DNA from: Streptomyces sp. NBC_00443
GTDB taxonomy: Bacteria > Actinomycetota > Actinomycetes > Streptomycetales > Streptomycetaceae
Assembly: GCF_036014175.1 (NCBI RefSeq)
Contig: NZ_CP107917.1
Coordinates: 1,240,001 to 1,304,000, forward strand
Reading direction: 5' to 3'
Length of the DNA stretch: 64,000 nucleotides
The position numbers and the translations under genes were made by a program. This document shows positions 53,490 through 64,000 of this stretch, piece after piece; the stretch's first letter is position 1, and every line of letters starts with the position of its first letter. The notes below the pieces were generated by a model that was not told the DNA's origin, searched no databases, and was given only the letters and a program-made list of their open reading frames with translations.

Positions 53490-55115
53490 ATGTCTACTTC
53501 CATCACCTGTACGTCCCTTTCCTTCACCTGGCCCGACGGCACCCCCGTCTTCGAGGGCCTCGACGTCGCGTTCGGCCCCGGCCGGACCGGGCTCGTCGGC
53601 ATCAACGGGTCAGGGAAGTCAACCCTGTTGAAGCTGATCGCCGGTGAGCTCACCCCGGCCGACGGCGCCGTACGCGTCGCGGGCGAGGTCGGCTACCTCC
53701 CGCAGAGCGTCACCCTCGACACCGGCCTGAAGGTCGACGAGGCCCTCGGTATCGCGGACCGGCGGGCCGCACTGCACGCCATCGAAGCGGGCGACGTGGC
53801 CGAGAAGCACTTCGAGACCGTCGGCGACGACTGGGACGTCGAGGAGCGCGCCCTCGCCACCCTCGGCGAACTCGGGCTCGGACACGTCGAGTTGGACCGC
53901 ACGATCGGCGAGGTGTCGGGCGGCGAGTCGGTGCTGCTGCGCCTGGCCGCGCTGCTGCTGCGGCGCCCGGACGTCCTGCTGCTGGACGAGCCCACCAACA
54001 ACCTCGACCTGTACGCGCGCAGGCGGCTGTACGCGGCTGTCGCGTCCTGGCCCGGGGTCATGGTGGTGGTCAGCCACGACCGCGAACTCCTCGACCTGGT
54101 CGACCAGATCGCCGATCTGCGCTCCGGCGAGGTCACCTGGTTCGGCGGCAACTACTCGGCGTACGAGGAGGCGCTCGCCGTCGAGCAGGAGGCGGCCGAG
54201 CGCATGCTGCGGGTCGCCGAGGCCGACCTGAAGAAGCAGAAGCGCGAACTGGTCGACGCCCAAGTCAAGCTGGCCCGGCGAAAGCGGTACGGACAGAAGA
54301 TGTGGGACCAGAAGCGTGAGCCGAAGATCGTCATGGGGGCGCGCAAGCGGGCGGCGCAGGAGTCCGCCGGCAAGCACCGCATCATGCACGAGGAGAGGCT
54401 CGCCGAGGCGAAGGAGCGGCTCGACGACGCGGTGGACGCCGTACGGGACGACGACGAGATCCGCGTCGACCTGCCGTACACGGCCGTACCGCCGGGCCGC
54501 ACCGTCCTCACGCTGATGGACCTGGAGCTCGCGTACGGCGCGCGCGTCGCCGGTGGCTTCGATCTGCGCGGACCGGAGCGGATCGCCCTGATCGGGCGCA
54601 ACGGCTCGGGCAAGACGACGCTGCTGCGGACGATCGCCGGGGAGCTGGAGCCCGTCTCCGGCGAGGTGCAGGCCCATGTGCCCCTGCGGTTCCTGCCGCA
54701 GCGGCTCGATGTGCTGGACGGGGAGCTGAGCGTCGCCGAGAACGTGGCCCGGTTCGCGCCGGGCGCCACCAACAACCGGGTCCGGGCGCGGCTGGCCCGC
54801 TTCCTGTTCCGGGGCGCCCGGGCCGACCAGAAGGCGGCGACGCTGTCCGGCGGCGAACGCTTCCGGGCGGCACTGGCCGCCCTGATGCTCGCCGAGCCCG
54901 CACCCCAGCTGCTGATGCTGGACGAGCCGACGAACAACCTGGACATGGCGAGCGTTCGGCAGCTCACCTCGGCCCTGGAGTCGTACGAGGGGGCGCTGAT
55001 CGTGGCCAGTCACGACCTGCCGTTCCTGGAGTCGATCGGCATCACGCGCTGGCTGATGGTGGAGGACGGAGAACTCAAGGAAATCACGCCAGAAGCTGTC
55101 GGGTATCCCGCCTAG
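53490..55115 (+). CDS. ABC-F family ATP-binding protein, probable ribosome-protection type
   Basis: The product is 541 aa with two ABC domains and no membrane helices. Walker A motifs are GINGSGKST (about 37-45) and GRNGSGKTT (near 370), signatures are VSGGES and LSGGER, and both Walker B motifs continue into DEPTNNLD. The interdomain linker (about 220-320) is long and rich in Lys/Arg/Glu, as in ribosome-acting ABC-F proteins. GCGGAGG precedes the ATG at 53490. The consensus promoter, the uORF-containing leader and the UvrA-like gene 10 nt downstream suggest an inducible antibiotic-tolerance unit. The drug class cannot be predicted. Confidence 0.93.
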   Translation: MSTSITCTSLSFTWPDGTPVFEGLDVAFGPGRTGLVGINGSGKSTLLKLIAGELTPADGAVRVAGEVGYLPQSVTLDTGLKVDEALGIADRRAALHAIEAGDVAEKHFETVGDDWDVEERALATLGELGLGHVELDRTIGEVSGGESVLLRLAALLLRRPDVLLLDEPTNNLDLYARRRLYAAVASWPGVMVVVSHDRELLDLVDQIADLRSGEVTWFGGNYSAYEEALAVEQEAAERMLRVAEADLKKQKRELVDAQVKLARRKRYGQKMWDQKREPKIVMGARKRAAQESAGKHRIMHEERLAEAKERLDDAVDAVRDDDEIRVDLPYTAVPPGRTVLTLMDLELAYGARVAGGFDLRGPERIALIGRNGSGKTTLLRTIAGELEPVSGEVQAHVPLRFLPQRLDVLDGELSVAENVARFAPGATNNRVRARLARFLFRGARADQKAATLSGGERFRAALAALMLAEPAPQLLMLDEPTNNLDMASVRQLTSALESYEGALIVASHDLPFLESIGITRWLMVEDGELKEITPEAVGYPA

Positions 55116-55125
55116 CTTCGACTGC

Positions 55126-57438
<2,313 letters not shown>

Positions 57439-57539
57439 CCGCAGGGGTTTTGTGCGGGCACAGGGGCCTGCATCATGGCGGATCGGTGCCCCATGCATCA
57501 GGGGGCGCCGAACCCTGCCATCGATCCGGAGATCCCGTC

Positions 57540-58316
57540 GTGCCCAGCAAGAAGGCCCTCGTCCGCCGCCCGAGCCCACGCCTCACCGAAGGGCTGGTCA
57601 CGCACATCGAGCGCGAGAAGGTCGACCTCGATCTCGCGGTCGAGCAGTGGGAGGCGTACGTAGAGGCCCTGCGCACGCACGGCTGGGAGACCGTCGAGGT
57701 GGACCCGGCCGACGACTGCCCCGACTCGGTGTTCGTCGAGGACACCGTCGTCATGTACAAGAACGTCGCGCTGATCACCCGGCCCGGTGCCGAGTCCCGG
57801 CGCGACGAGACCCTCGGCGTCGAGGAGGCCGTGGCCTCGCTCGGCTGCTCCGTGAACTGGATCTGGGAGCCGGGCACGCTGGACGGCGGCGACGTGCTGA
57901 AGGTCGGCGACACGATCTACGTCGGCCGGGGCGGCCGTACCGACGCGGGCGGCGTGCAGCAGCTGCGGGCCGCGTTCGAGCCGCTGGGGGCGCGGGTCGT
58001 CGCGGTGCCGGTGAGCAAGGTGCTGCACCTGAAGTCGGCGATCACGGCGCTGCCCGACGGAACGATTCTGGGCCGCATCCCCCAGTTGGACGCCCCGTCC
58101 CTCTTCCCCCGCTTCCTGCCGGTGCCTGAGGAGTCCGGGGCGCATGTGGTGCTGCTCGGCGGCGAGAAACTGCTGATGGCCGCCAGTGCGCCGAAGACGG
58201 CGGAACTGCTCGCCGACCTCGGCCACGAGCCCGTTCTGGTCGATATCGGCGAGTTCGAGAAGCTCGAAGGATGTGTGACATGTCTCTCGGTACGGATGCG
58301 GGATCTGTACGCCTGA
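57540..58316 (+). CDS. ddaH: dimethylarginine dimethylaminohydrolase
   Basis: This 258-aa enzyme of the pentein (guanidino-group modifying) fold hydrolyses Nw-methylated arginine to citrulline and methylamine. The substrate-binding and catalytic residues are visible: SVFVEDTVVM (Glu/Asp near 65), LDGGDVL, the His in VLHLKSAIT (near 163) and the nucleophile Cys in LEGCVTCLS near 246-249. The GTG at 57540 has GGAG at 8 nt. It stands 101 nt after the UvrA-like gene and is followed by a terminator. An arginine deiminase role is less likely at this length. Confidence 0.92.
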   Translation: MPSKKALVRRPSPRLTEGLVTHIEREKVDLDLAVEQWEAYVEALRTHGWETVEVDPADDCPDSVFVEDTVVMYKNVALITRPGAESRRDETLGVEEAVASLGCSVNWIWEPGTLDGGDVLKVGDTIYVGRGGRTDAGGVQQLRAAFEPLGARVVAVPVSKVLHLKSAITALPDGTILGRIPQLDAPSLFPRFLPVPEESGAHVVLLGGEKLLMAASAPKTAELLADLGHEPVLVDIGEFEKLEGCVTCLSVRMRDLYA

Positions 58317-58340
58317 CCGACCGAGTGCTGCACTCGTTCA

Positions 58341-58366
58341 GCCCCGGGACCTGCGGGGCCCGGGGC
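58341..58366 (+). terminator. hairpin terminator after ddaH
   Basis: GCCCCGGG (58341-58348) pairs with CCCGGGGC (58359-58366) around a 10-nt loop, followed by GTTT. It begins 24 nt after the ddaH stop. Confidence 0.7.
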
Positions 58367-58430
58367 GTTTCGCACACCCGTGAAATCTCAACGGAACGGG
58401 GCTGATCAGCGGTCTTTACGTCGCCCTTAA

Positions 58431-58476
58431 CCTACGGCTACGTAACCTACGGTTTCGTAGCCTACGATTCCGTAGG
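58431..58476 (+). promoter_or_regulatory. three tandem operator-like palindromes upstream of the desaturase gene
   Basis: Three 16-nt units start at 58431, 58446 and 58461, exactly 15 nt apart: CCTACG-GCTA-CGTAAC, CCTACG-GTTT-CGTAGC and CCTACG-ATTC-CGTAGG. The third is a perfect 6-bp inverted repeat and the first two are imperfect. A weak promoter (TTTACG at 58415, TACGTA at 58439) would overlap the first unit. This looks like a TetR-type repressor binding array controlling the desaturase; no such regulator gene is adjacent. Confidence 0.65.
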
Positions 58477-58535
58477 TTCCCGGCAGCCGCTCGCCGGTCA
58501 CTCATTCCTGTGTTGTGCGTCCCCCTGGAGTTCCC

Positions 58536-59510
58536 GTGACGATCGCTTCCCCTCACCTTGGCAGCCCCGCCGTCTGGACCGACGCCCGCCTGCTGTACGC
58601 GTTGGAGGAAGTTGTCGAGAACGAACTCAACCGGCATCTGAAGGTCGCCAAGGACTGGATGCCGCACGAGTACGTGCCGTGGACCGACGGCCGCAACTTC
58701 CCCGGCCTCTTCGAGGACGGCGAGGCCTGGGAGAAGGAGCAGTCCAAGGTCACCGAGATCGGCCGCATCGCCCTGGTCGTGAACCTCCTCACCGAGGACA
58801 ACCTCCCCAGCTACCACCACGAGATCGCCTCGCTCTTCGGCCGCGACGGCGCCTGGGGGACCTGGGTGCACCGCTGGACCGCCGAGGAGGGGCGCCACGG
58901 CATCGTGATGCGCGACTACCTGCTCACCTCGCGCGCGGTGGACCCGGACCAGCTGGAGCAGTTCCGGATGTCGCACATGAGCGAGGGCTTCGAGTCGGAC
59001 AACCGGCACTCGATGCTGCACTCGGTCGCCTACGTCGCCTTCCAGGAGCTCGCGACCCGCATCTCGCACCGCAACACCGGCCACCAGTCGGGTGACCCGG
59101 TCTGCGACCGGATGCTGGCGCGCATCGCGACCGACGAGAACCTCCACATGATCTTCTACCGGAACCTGCTGAAGGCCGCGTTCGAACTCGCGCCGGACCT
59201 GACGATGCAGGCGGTGCGGGACGTGGTCGTGGACTTCCGCATGCCCGGCCACGGCATCCCCGGCTTCGAGCGCGCCGCCGCGCAGATGGCCATCGGCGAG
59301 GTCTACAACATGCGTATCCACCACGACGACGTCCTGCAGCCCGTCCTCCGCTTCCTGAAGATCATGGAGATCGACGGCCTCGGCCCCGAGGGCCAGAAGG
59401 CCCAGGAGGAGCTGGGCCTCTACATGAGCGGCCTGGACGCGGAGGCCCTGAAGTTCGACGAGAAGCTGGCGGCCCGCAAGGCCCGCATGGCGGCTCGCGC
59501 CGGGGCCTGA
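58536..59510 (+). CDS. acyl-ACP desaturase (ferritin-like di-iron fatty acid desaturase)
   Basis: This soluble 324-aa stearoyl-ACP-desaturase-type enzyme introduces a cis double bond into acyl chains, probably tuning membrane fluidity. Di-iron ligands are in the two helix motifs TAEEGRHG (EExxH, about 111-118) and ATDENLHM (DENLH, about 198-205), with further Glu in ALEEVVENEL near 24-33. The GTG at 58536 has GGAG closely upstream. The tandem palindromes before it suggest tight transcriptional control by a lipid-responsive repressor. Confidence 0.93.
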   Translation: MTIASPHLGSPAVWTDARLLYALEEVVENELNRHLKVAKDWMPHEYVPWTDGRNFPGLFEDGEAWEKEQSKVTEIGRIALVVNLLTEDNLPSYHHEIASLFGRDGAWGTWVHRWTAEEGRHGIVMRDYLLTSRAVDPDQLEQFRMSHMSEGFESDNRHSMLHSVAYVAFQELATRISHRNTGHQSGDPVCDRMLARIATDENLHMIFYRNLLKAAFELAPDLTMQAVRDVVVDFRMPGHGIPGFERAAAQMAIGEVYNMRIHHDDVLQPVLRFLKIMEIDGLGPEGQKAQEELGLYMSGLDAEALKFDEKLAARKARMAARAGA

Positions 59511-59550
59511 CGGGACCCGACTGGAGCCGCCGCCACATCGGCGCGCAGGA

Positions 59551-59814
59551 TCACCCCGCGCGGCGTGACGTACGCCTGAGTTCCAGGCGTTCCTTCTCCG
59601 AGAGGCCGCCCCAGACGCCGAAGCGTTCGTCGTTGTCGAGGGCCCACTCCAGGCAGGCGGAGCGGATCGGGCACATGCCGCAGATCCGCTTCGCCTCGCG
59701 TACGGAGCTGCCCGGCTCGGGGAAGAAGAAGTCCGCCCCGGTCTGCGCGCACAACGCCTCCTGCTGCCAGTCCAGGTCGGGCGAGGTGATCGTTGTGATC
59801 GTGTCGATGAGCAT
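59551..59814 (-). CDS. wblH: WhiB-family transcriptional regulator, probably WblH
   Basis: This 87-aa iron-sulfur regulator has four Cys ligands: one in QEALCAQTG, then CGMCPIRSAC (CxxCx5C). The GVWGGLSEKER turn and the basic LELRRTSRRAG tail are the family's DNA-binding features. I used the ATG at 59814 (MLIDTITTITSP); a TTG at 59853 would add 13 residues, and neither has a good ribosome-binding site. The wblH name rests on remembered synteny with S. coelicolor. WhiB-like proteins act with the principal sigma factor in development or stress. Confidence 0.9.
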   Translation of the reverse strand: MLIDTITTITSPDLDWQQEALCAQTGADFFFPEPGSSVREAKRICGMCPIRSACLEWALDNDERFGVWGGLSEKERLELRRTSRRAG

Positions 59815-60082
59815 GCGCAGGATCGTGCCGGGCGGCGAAAAACGTTCGATCAACGCGGGATCAACGCCGCGCCGCAGGGCCCCCGGCCGACTCGATGGTC
59901 TCCCTCCGCACGCGGCGACGCACGGCGGCGCGCGCGGAAACGGGTGAAAACCCAGAGATCGTACTGGTCACCCGCGGGAGCGGCTGGGGTCGCCCGAAAC
60001 GACGCCCGCACTCCGGCGGCGATTGTCAGTGGGCGGTGCAAGACTCGGCAGAGCAGACAACGGGACCCTTCCGAGGAGGGCG
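59815..60082. other. divergent intergenic region between wblH and the VOC protein gene
   Basis: 268 nt. It should contain both promoters. GGAGG at 60075-60079 is the ribosome-binding site of the VOC gene. I see no repeat, ORF or operator I would defend. Confidence 0.4.
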
Positions 60083-60877
60083 ATGATGCTCACCACCCGT
60101 TATGTCACCGGAGCGCCGAACTGGATCGACGTCGGCACCCCCGACATCGAGGGCGCCAGTTCCTTCTACGGCGGCCTGTTCGGCTGGCGGTTCCAGCCGG
60201 GCGGGCCCGAGACCGGCGGCTACGGCCTCTTCCAGCTCGACGACAGGACGACGGCCGGCGGCATGCAGACCACCGAGGAGCAAGGCCCGCCGTCCTGGAC
60301 GGTGTACTTCCAGACACCGGACGCGGACGCCACGGCCAAAGCGGCCGAGCAGGCGCACGGCGCGGTGCTGGTGCAGCCCATGGACGTGCTGGACATGGGC
60401 CGCATGGCCATCCTCGCCGACAAGGCCGGCGTGGGCTTCGGCCTCTGGCAGCCGGGAACGAACAAGGGCCTCGACGTCATGAACGAGCCCGGGACGCTGT
60501 GCTGGCTGGAGCTGTACACCACGGACGTACCGGCCGCGGCGGGCTTCTACAACACCACGCTCGGCATGGAGACCTTCGCCCTCGACTTCTACGGCGGCAC
60601 CTACACGACGTTCAGCCCCGCGGGCCAAGGGGAGGACGCCATGTTCGGCGGGGTCGTCGACAAGGCCGACGACCCGGCGGAGGCGGACGGCCCGGCGTAC
60701 TGGCTGCCGTACTTCGAGGTCACCGACACGGACGCCACGGTCGCCAAGGCGCAGGAGCTGGGCGGCGCGGTCCGCATGCCCGCCACGGACCTGCCGGACG
60801 TCGGCCGTATCGCCAAGCTCACCGACCCCTACGGCGCCCGCTTCGCGGTCATCAAGAGCGCACCGGTGCCGAGCTGA
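60083..60877 (+). CDS. VOC family protein (two glyoxalase-like domains)
   Basis: This 264-aa protein has two vicinal-oxygen-chelate domains (about 12-125 and 140-262). Each begins with a short-helix/strand pattern (NWIDVGTPDIEGASSFYGGLFGW and CWLELYTTDVPAAAGFYNTTLGM) and ends with a DPYGARFAV-type strand. The metal-ligand positions are mostly not His/Glu, so it may be a binding or resistance protein rather than a glyoxalase. GAGGAGG precedes the ATG at 60083; the next codon is also ATG. It faces the LacI gene end, with 13 nt between. Confidence 0.9.
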   Translation: MMLTTRYVTGAPNWIDVGTPDIEGASSFYGGLFGWRFQPGGPETGGYGLFQLDDRTTAGGMQTTEEQGPPSWTVYFQTPDADATAKAAEQAHGAVLVQPMDVLDMGRMAILADKAGVGFGLWQPGTNKGLDVMNEPGTLCWLELYTTDVPAAAGFYNTTLGMETFALDFYGGTYTTFSPAGQGEDAMFGGVVDKADDPAEADGPAYWLPYFEVTDTDATVAKAQELGGAVRMPATDLPDVGRIAKLTDPYGARFAVIKSAPVPS

Positions 60878-60890
60878 GTCCGCGCGACTC

Positions 60891-61925
60891 CTAGGCGGAT
60901 GCGCGCCGGACCAGCGTCGTCGGCAGGACGACGCTGGACGGCGTGCCTCCCACCTGCTCACCGGTGCGGCGGTCGAGGCCGCGCAGCAGCAGCCGAGCCA
61001 TCAGCCGGCCCATCTCCTCGATGTCCTGACGGACCGTCGTGAGCGGCGGTTCGGTCTGGTCGGCCATCGGCAGCATGTCGTCGAACCCGACCACGGCGAC
61101 ATCGTCCGGCACCCGTCGCCCGGACTCGCGCAGCACCCGCAGCGCACCGGCAGCGGTGAGGTCGTTCGCGGCGAACACGGCGTCCAGGTCGGGGCAGCGT
61201 TCGAGCAGTTCGCGCATCGCCCGTTCGCCGCCGGCCGGTGTGAAGTCGCCCTCGGCGATCAGCCGTGGATCGGCGTCGACCATGACATCCCGGTATCCGT
61301 CGAGCCGGTCCACCGCCGACGTCTGGTCGAGGGCCCCGGCGATGTGTGCGACGCGGGTGCGGCCGAGGCCGACGAGATGCCGTACGGCGTCACGGGCGCC
61401 GCCACGGTTGTCGCTGTCGACGTACACCACGCCACGCTGGTCGCCGCTCCACCCGGGCCGTCCGCCGAACACGGTCGGGACCCCGGCATGCTGGATCAGC
61501 ACGGGCAGCGGGTCGTCGAGGTGCAGCGAGAAGACGAGCGCCCCGTCGACATGGCCGCCGGCGAGGTAGCGGCCGACGCGGGCGTGGTCGTCGCGGCCCT
61601 CGGTGAGGAGCAGCACCAACTGGTTGTCGTGGGCCGTCAGCTCCTTGCTGATGCCGCGCAGTTGCAGCGCGAAGAAGGGGTCGGCGAAGACACGCGTCTC
61701 GGGTTCGGCGACGACGACGGCAATGGCGTCATGGCGCCGGGTGACGAGACTGCGGGCGGCCTGGTTGGGCACGTACCCGAGTTCCTCCACCGCCGCGCGG
61801 ACCCGCTCCACGAGCGGCTCCCGGACCCCGTCCCCGCCGTTGACGACCCGGGACACGGTGGCCCGCGAGACCCCGGCCCGGGCGGCCACGGCCTCCAGGG
61901 TGGGACGTGGGGCGGTTTCGGTCAC
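60891..61925 (-). CDS. LacI family transcriptional regulator
   Basis: The product is 344 aa. The N-terminal helix-turn-helix and hinge (about 8-65) read LEAVAARAGVSRATVSRVVNG, then GYVPNQAARSLVTRR. The periplasmic-binding-like effector domain (about 66-340) has AAND and VVGFDD blocks. The effector is probably a sugar, not identifiable here. The GTG at 61925 has GAGGAG upstream. A perfect palindrome GAGAGCGCTCTC at 61982-61993 is placed for autoregulation. No sugar transport or catabolic genes are adjacent in the window. Confidence 0.94.
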   Translation of the reverse strand: MTETAPRPTLEAVAARAGVSRATVSRVVNGGDGVREPLVERVRAAVEELGYVPNQAARSLVTRRHDAIAVVVAEPETRVFADPFFALQLRGISKELTAHDNQLVLLLTEGRDDHARVGRYLAGGHVDGALVFSLHLDDPLPVLIQHAGVPTVFGGRPGWSGDQRGVVYVDSDNRGGARDAVRHLVGLGRTRVAHIAGALDQTSAVDRLDGYRDVMVDADPRLIAEGDFTPAGGERAMRELLERCPDLDAVFAANDLTAAGALRVLRESGRRVPDDVAVVGFDDMLPMADQTEPPLTTVRQDIEEMGRLMARLLLRGLDRRTGEQVGGTPSSVVLPTTLVRRASA

Positions 61926-61981
61926 TGCGGGGCTCCTCGTCGGCGGTTGCCGATCAGGATAGCCGTGGTGGAGGCGGAGGT

Positions 61982-61993
61982 GAGAGCGCTCTC
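61982..61993. promoter_or_regulatory. LacI-type operator GAGAGCGCTCTC
   Basis: A perfect 12-bp palindrome with the central GC typical of LacI-family sites lies 56 nt upstream of the lacI-like start codon. It resembles the known CebR box (GGGAGCGCTCCC) in layout. It is probably the autoregulatory operator. Confidence 0.7.
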
Positions 61994-62050
61994 GGAGGAC
62001 CGAGATTGCTCGTCGAACCCCCTGGCACCCACGAGGCGCTCACGAGGCAC

Positions 62051-62974
62051 TCACGCCAGCAGATCCACCCGCCGCCCGAGACCCTCCCGCCGCGCCGCCC
62101 GATACGCCAGCCAGCTCAACGCCAGGTCCTGCCAGGGCAGCCCGACGGGCGCGTAGACGGTACGGCTCTCGGCGCTCACGCGTCCCGGATGTTCACCCCG
62201 CACCACCTCGCCCAACGTCGCGTCGGCGGTCCCGCCCTGGGCCAAGGCGCCCATGGTCATCGCGAGTTCACGGTCGTCGACCACGACCGTCGCGGCCTCC
62301 AGCAGATCGGCTGCCAGCTCCGCCTTGCCCGGCTCGTCGGCTCCCAGGCTCGTGAAGTGCTGTCCTCTTCTGGCGTCCGCCAGGTGCAGCAGCGGCTTTC
62401 TCGACCAGGTGGCCGACAGGACGACGTCGGCAGCGGCGGCAACCTCCGCCGCGGAGGACGCCACGCGCCCGCCGTGCCGCCCTGCGAACGCCTCGGCGCG
62501 GTCGGCGGACGTGTCGTGGACGACCAGGGCGCTGCGAGGCCGTAGCGCTGCGAGCCCTCGCACCACCAACTCGGCCTGGGCCCCCGCCCCGATCACCCCC
62601 ACCGCCTGCCCCGGTCCGGCGAGGAGATCCGTCCCCAAGGCCGCCGCCAGCCCCGTACGCCACGCCGTCACCGTGGCCGAGTCCAGCAGCGCCAGCAACT
62701 CGCCGTCCTGCCCGCTGTGCAGGCAGATCACTCCGCGCAACGCCGGTTGCGCGCCCGGGAACTTGGCGTTGACCTTCACCGTGTACGCCTCGATGCCCGG
62801 CAGCAGGCCGGGGATCAGCGCGGTGGCCGTGCCGGGGAACGGCAGGTCGGTCCGCACCCGTTGCCCGGCGACGGGGACGGCGTCCGCGGTCCGGAACCCC
62901 TCCCGCAGGGCGGCCAGACAGGCCCCCGGCTCCAGTACGGACTCCAGATCACCACGCGTCAGTACAAGTGTCAC
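62051..62974 (-). CDS. ornithine cyclodeaminase family protein
   Basis: This 307-aa NAD(P)-binding protein belongs to the OCD/mu-crystallin family. The substrate-side residues are in YTVKVNAKFPG (Lys about 66-72) and SATVTAWRTGLAAALG (T.xRT at about 100-110). The dinucleotide motif is VGVIGAGAQAELV (about 125-137) and the Asp of LGADEPGK follows near 214. Activities in this family include ornithine cyclodeaminase, alanine dehydrogenase and ketimine reductase, so the reaction is open. The start is GTG 62974; the laccase gene lies 14 nt upstream in the same direction. Confidence 0.9.
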   Translation of the reverse strand: MTLVLTRGDLESVLEPGACLAALREGFRTADAVPVAGQRVRTDLPFPGTATALIPGLLPGIEAYTVKVNAKFPGAQPALRGVICLHSGQDGELLALLDSATVTAWRTGLAAALGTDLLAGPGQAVGVIGAGAQAELVVRGLAALRPRSALVVHDTSADRAEAFAGRHGGRVASSAAEVAAAADVVLSATWSRKPLLHLADARRGQHFTSLGADEPGKAELAADLLEAATVVVDDRELAMTMGALAQGGTADATLGEVVRGEHPGRVSAESRTVYAPVGLPWQDLALSWLAYRAARREGLGRRVDLLA

Positions 62975-62988
62975 CCGTACATGATGCG

Positions 62989-64000
62989 TCAGTGCTCGTG
63001 CGCGGACCCGGAGGCCGGCTCATGACCGTGGTCGTGCGGGTCGTATCCCGGGATCGTCCCGTCCGTCTTCTTCACCAGGAACAGTCCCACCATCCCCATG
63101 TCCGAGTGGCTCTGCACATGGCAGTGGTACATCCACGCGCCCGCGCCGACCCCCTCCCCCGCGATCACCTGGAAGCCGAAGGAGTCCGCCGGGCCCACGA
63201 TCTTGTTGTCGATGACCTGGCTGGGGTCGTCCGGGCCGGTGAGCATGCCCGTGCGGTTGTCCGCCCAGCGGTGACCGTGCATGTGGAAGGTGTGGTAGTA
63301 CTCGCCGTGCGTGATCATCACGAACTCGACGCGATCGCCCACCGTGGCCTCGAAGTCGGGGCCGGTGTGCGCGGGCTTGTTGTTGATGAGCATGTCGTTG
63401 AAGACGATCGTGTGGGTCGCGTCGGGCAGGACGTCCCCCTTGCGCCGGACGATCACCGGCCCGTAGAGGCCCTTGCGGATGCCGCCGGTGCCGTGCTCGG
63501 TGCCGACGACGTGGTCGTGGTAGTGCCAGTAACCGGCGCTGCCCGCCCGCCAGGTGCCGTCCTTGCGGCGGCCGGGGGCGTGGGTGCGCCAGGTGTAGGT
63601 ACGGGTGCCGCCGGGCTCCACGTCGCTCTTGTTGAGCTTCGTGCCGTCGCTGGTGATCTCGTAGTCGAGGCCGTGGACGTGCAGGCTCACCGGCACGTCC
63701 ATCGTGTTCTCGAACTCGATGTGCGCGGTGTCGCCCTCGTTGAGCTCGATCAGCGGGCCCGGGATGGTCGCCTTGCCCTTCTCGAAGCCGTAGCCCATCT
63801 GCCCGTCGGCGAGTTTCTCGGCGTACAGCTTGAGGTGCCTGACCTCGCCGCCGGCCGGGGCGGTCTTCGCCGGCGCGTCGGCGCTCGCGGCCTCGGGCAC
63901 CTGCCCGAGCGACAACGATGTCGCGACGGTCGCGCCACCGAGCAGGACGCGTCTGTTGAAGGTGCGCCTGTCGAAGCCACGTCTGGTGAAGCTGCCTTCG
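62989..64000 (-). CDS. two-domain multicopper oxidase (small laccase), 5' end outside the window
   Basis: Small laccases of Streptomyces (SLAC/EpoA type) are secreted trimeric copper oxidases acting on phenols. The C-terminal 336 codons are present; the frame is open to the right edge. It begins in a Tat signal ([13 protein letters not shown]), so only a few residues are probably missing. Copper ligands are [17 protein letters not shown] and [11 protein letters not shown]. The tail is His-rich (HDHGHE). A TTG at 63915 inside the signal peptide is not the start. As I recall the S. coelicolor counterpart is SCO6712. Confidence 0.95.
   Translation of the reverse strand, partial: EGSFTRRGFDRRTFNRRVLLGGATVATSLSLGQVPEAASADAPAKTAPAGGEVRHLKLYAEKLADGQMGYGFEKGKATIPGPLIELNEGDTAHIEFENTMDVPVSLHVHGLDYEITSDGTKLNKSDVEPGGTRTYTWRTHAPGRRKDGTWRAGSAGYWHYHDHVVGTEHGTGGIRKGLYGPVIVRRKGDVLPDATHTIVFNDMLINNKPAHTGPDFEATVGDRVEFVMITHGEYYHTFHMHGHRWADNRTGMLTGPDDPSQVIDNKIVGPADSFGFQVIAGEGVGAGAWMYHCHVQSHSDMGMVGLFLVKKTDGTIPGYDPHDHGHEPASGSAHEH

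Noticed and set aside
53279-53647. Plus-strand frames in the ABC-F leader and 5' end (53279-53647, 53344-53631)
   Set aside because: They run out of frame into the ABC-F gene and have no family-like sequence. Only the three-codon uORF has a proper ribosome-binding site.

Overview
The window is a GC-rich actinobacterial chromosome segment, almost certainly from a Streptomyces. Signs are very high third-position GC, GTG/TTG starts, WhiB-like and SsgA-like developmental proteins, short intergenic repeats typical of the genus, and a gene order that, as far as I recall, follows the S. coelicolor region from about SCO6768 (dxs) down to SCO6712 (small laccase). No tRNA, rRNA, CRISPR array, prophage or insertion sequence was seen. 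It reads as conserved core/arm chromosome, not as an island.

Left part (1-9752, minus strand): a hopanoid/isoprenoid operon. It encodes squalene formation (hpnC, hpnD, hpnE), a polyprenyl diphosphate synthase, squalene-hopene cyclase, hopanoid side-chain enzymes (hpnG, hpnH) and the MEP-pathway genes ispG and dxs (cut by the window edge). Most junctions are TGATG or GTGA overlaps. A 47-codon ORF is fitted exactly between hpnD and hpnE and overlaps both.

10141-17195 (minus strand): a seven-gene, mostly overlapping operon. It holds a CDP-alcohol phosphotransferase with an N-terminal extension, a nucleotidyltransferase, a glycerol-1-phosphate-dehydrogenase-like protein, a second CDP-alcohol phosphotransferase with a degenerate active site, a GT2 glycosyltransferase and a TagGH/Wzm-Wzt-type ABC exporter. 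Together these look like a pathway making and exporting a polyol-phosphate surface molecule. I consider it the best candidate for an undescribed system here.

17473-32488: mostly single genes. These include galE, a CDF metal exporter, idi, a frameshifted anti-sigma-type ATPase, an enoyl-CoA hydratase, a PfpI protein next to a GlxA-type regulator, an SCO6745-like protein, an LPFR micro-protein, tex (C-terminus frameshifted), a glycolipid-binding-domain protein, an ABC-F ATPase and a BCCT transporter.

32577-47683: three secreted peptidases (M14, X-Pro dipeptidyl peptidase, divergent M1), a PfkB kinase, an amino-acid permease, a MerR regulator, an SDR, and a beta-oxidation operon (racemase-type CoA transferase, acyl-CoA dehydrogenase, thiolase, FadB-like protein).

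47820-64000: small and housekeeping genes (endonuclease V and others), then ssgD. Next comes an ABC-F gene with a long structured leader, followed by a UvrA-like ATPase and dimethylarginine dimethylaminohydrolase. An acyl-ACP desaturase lies behind three tandem operator-like palindromes. The window ends with a WhiB-like protein, a LacI regulator with a nearby palindrome, an ornithine-cyclodeaminase-like protein and a small laccase cut by the right edge.
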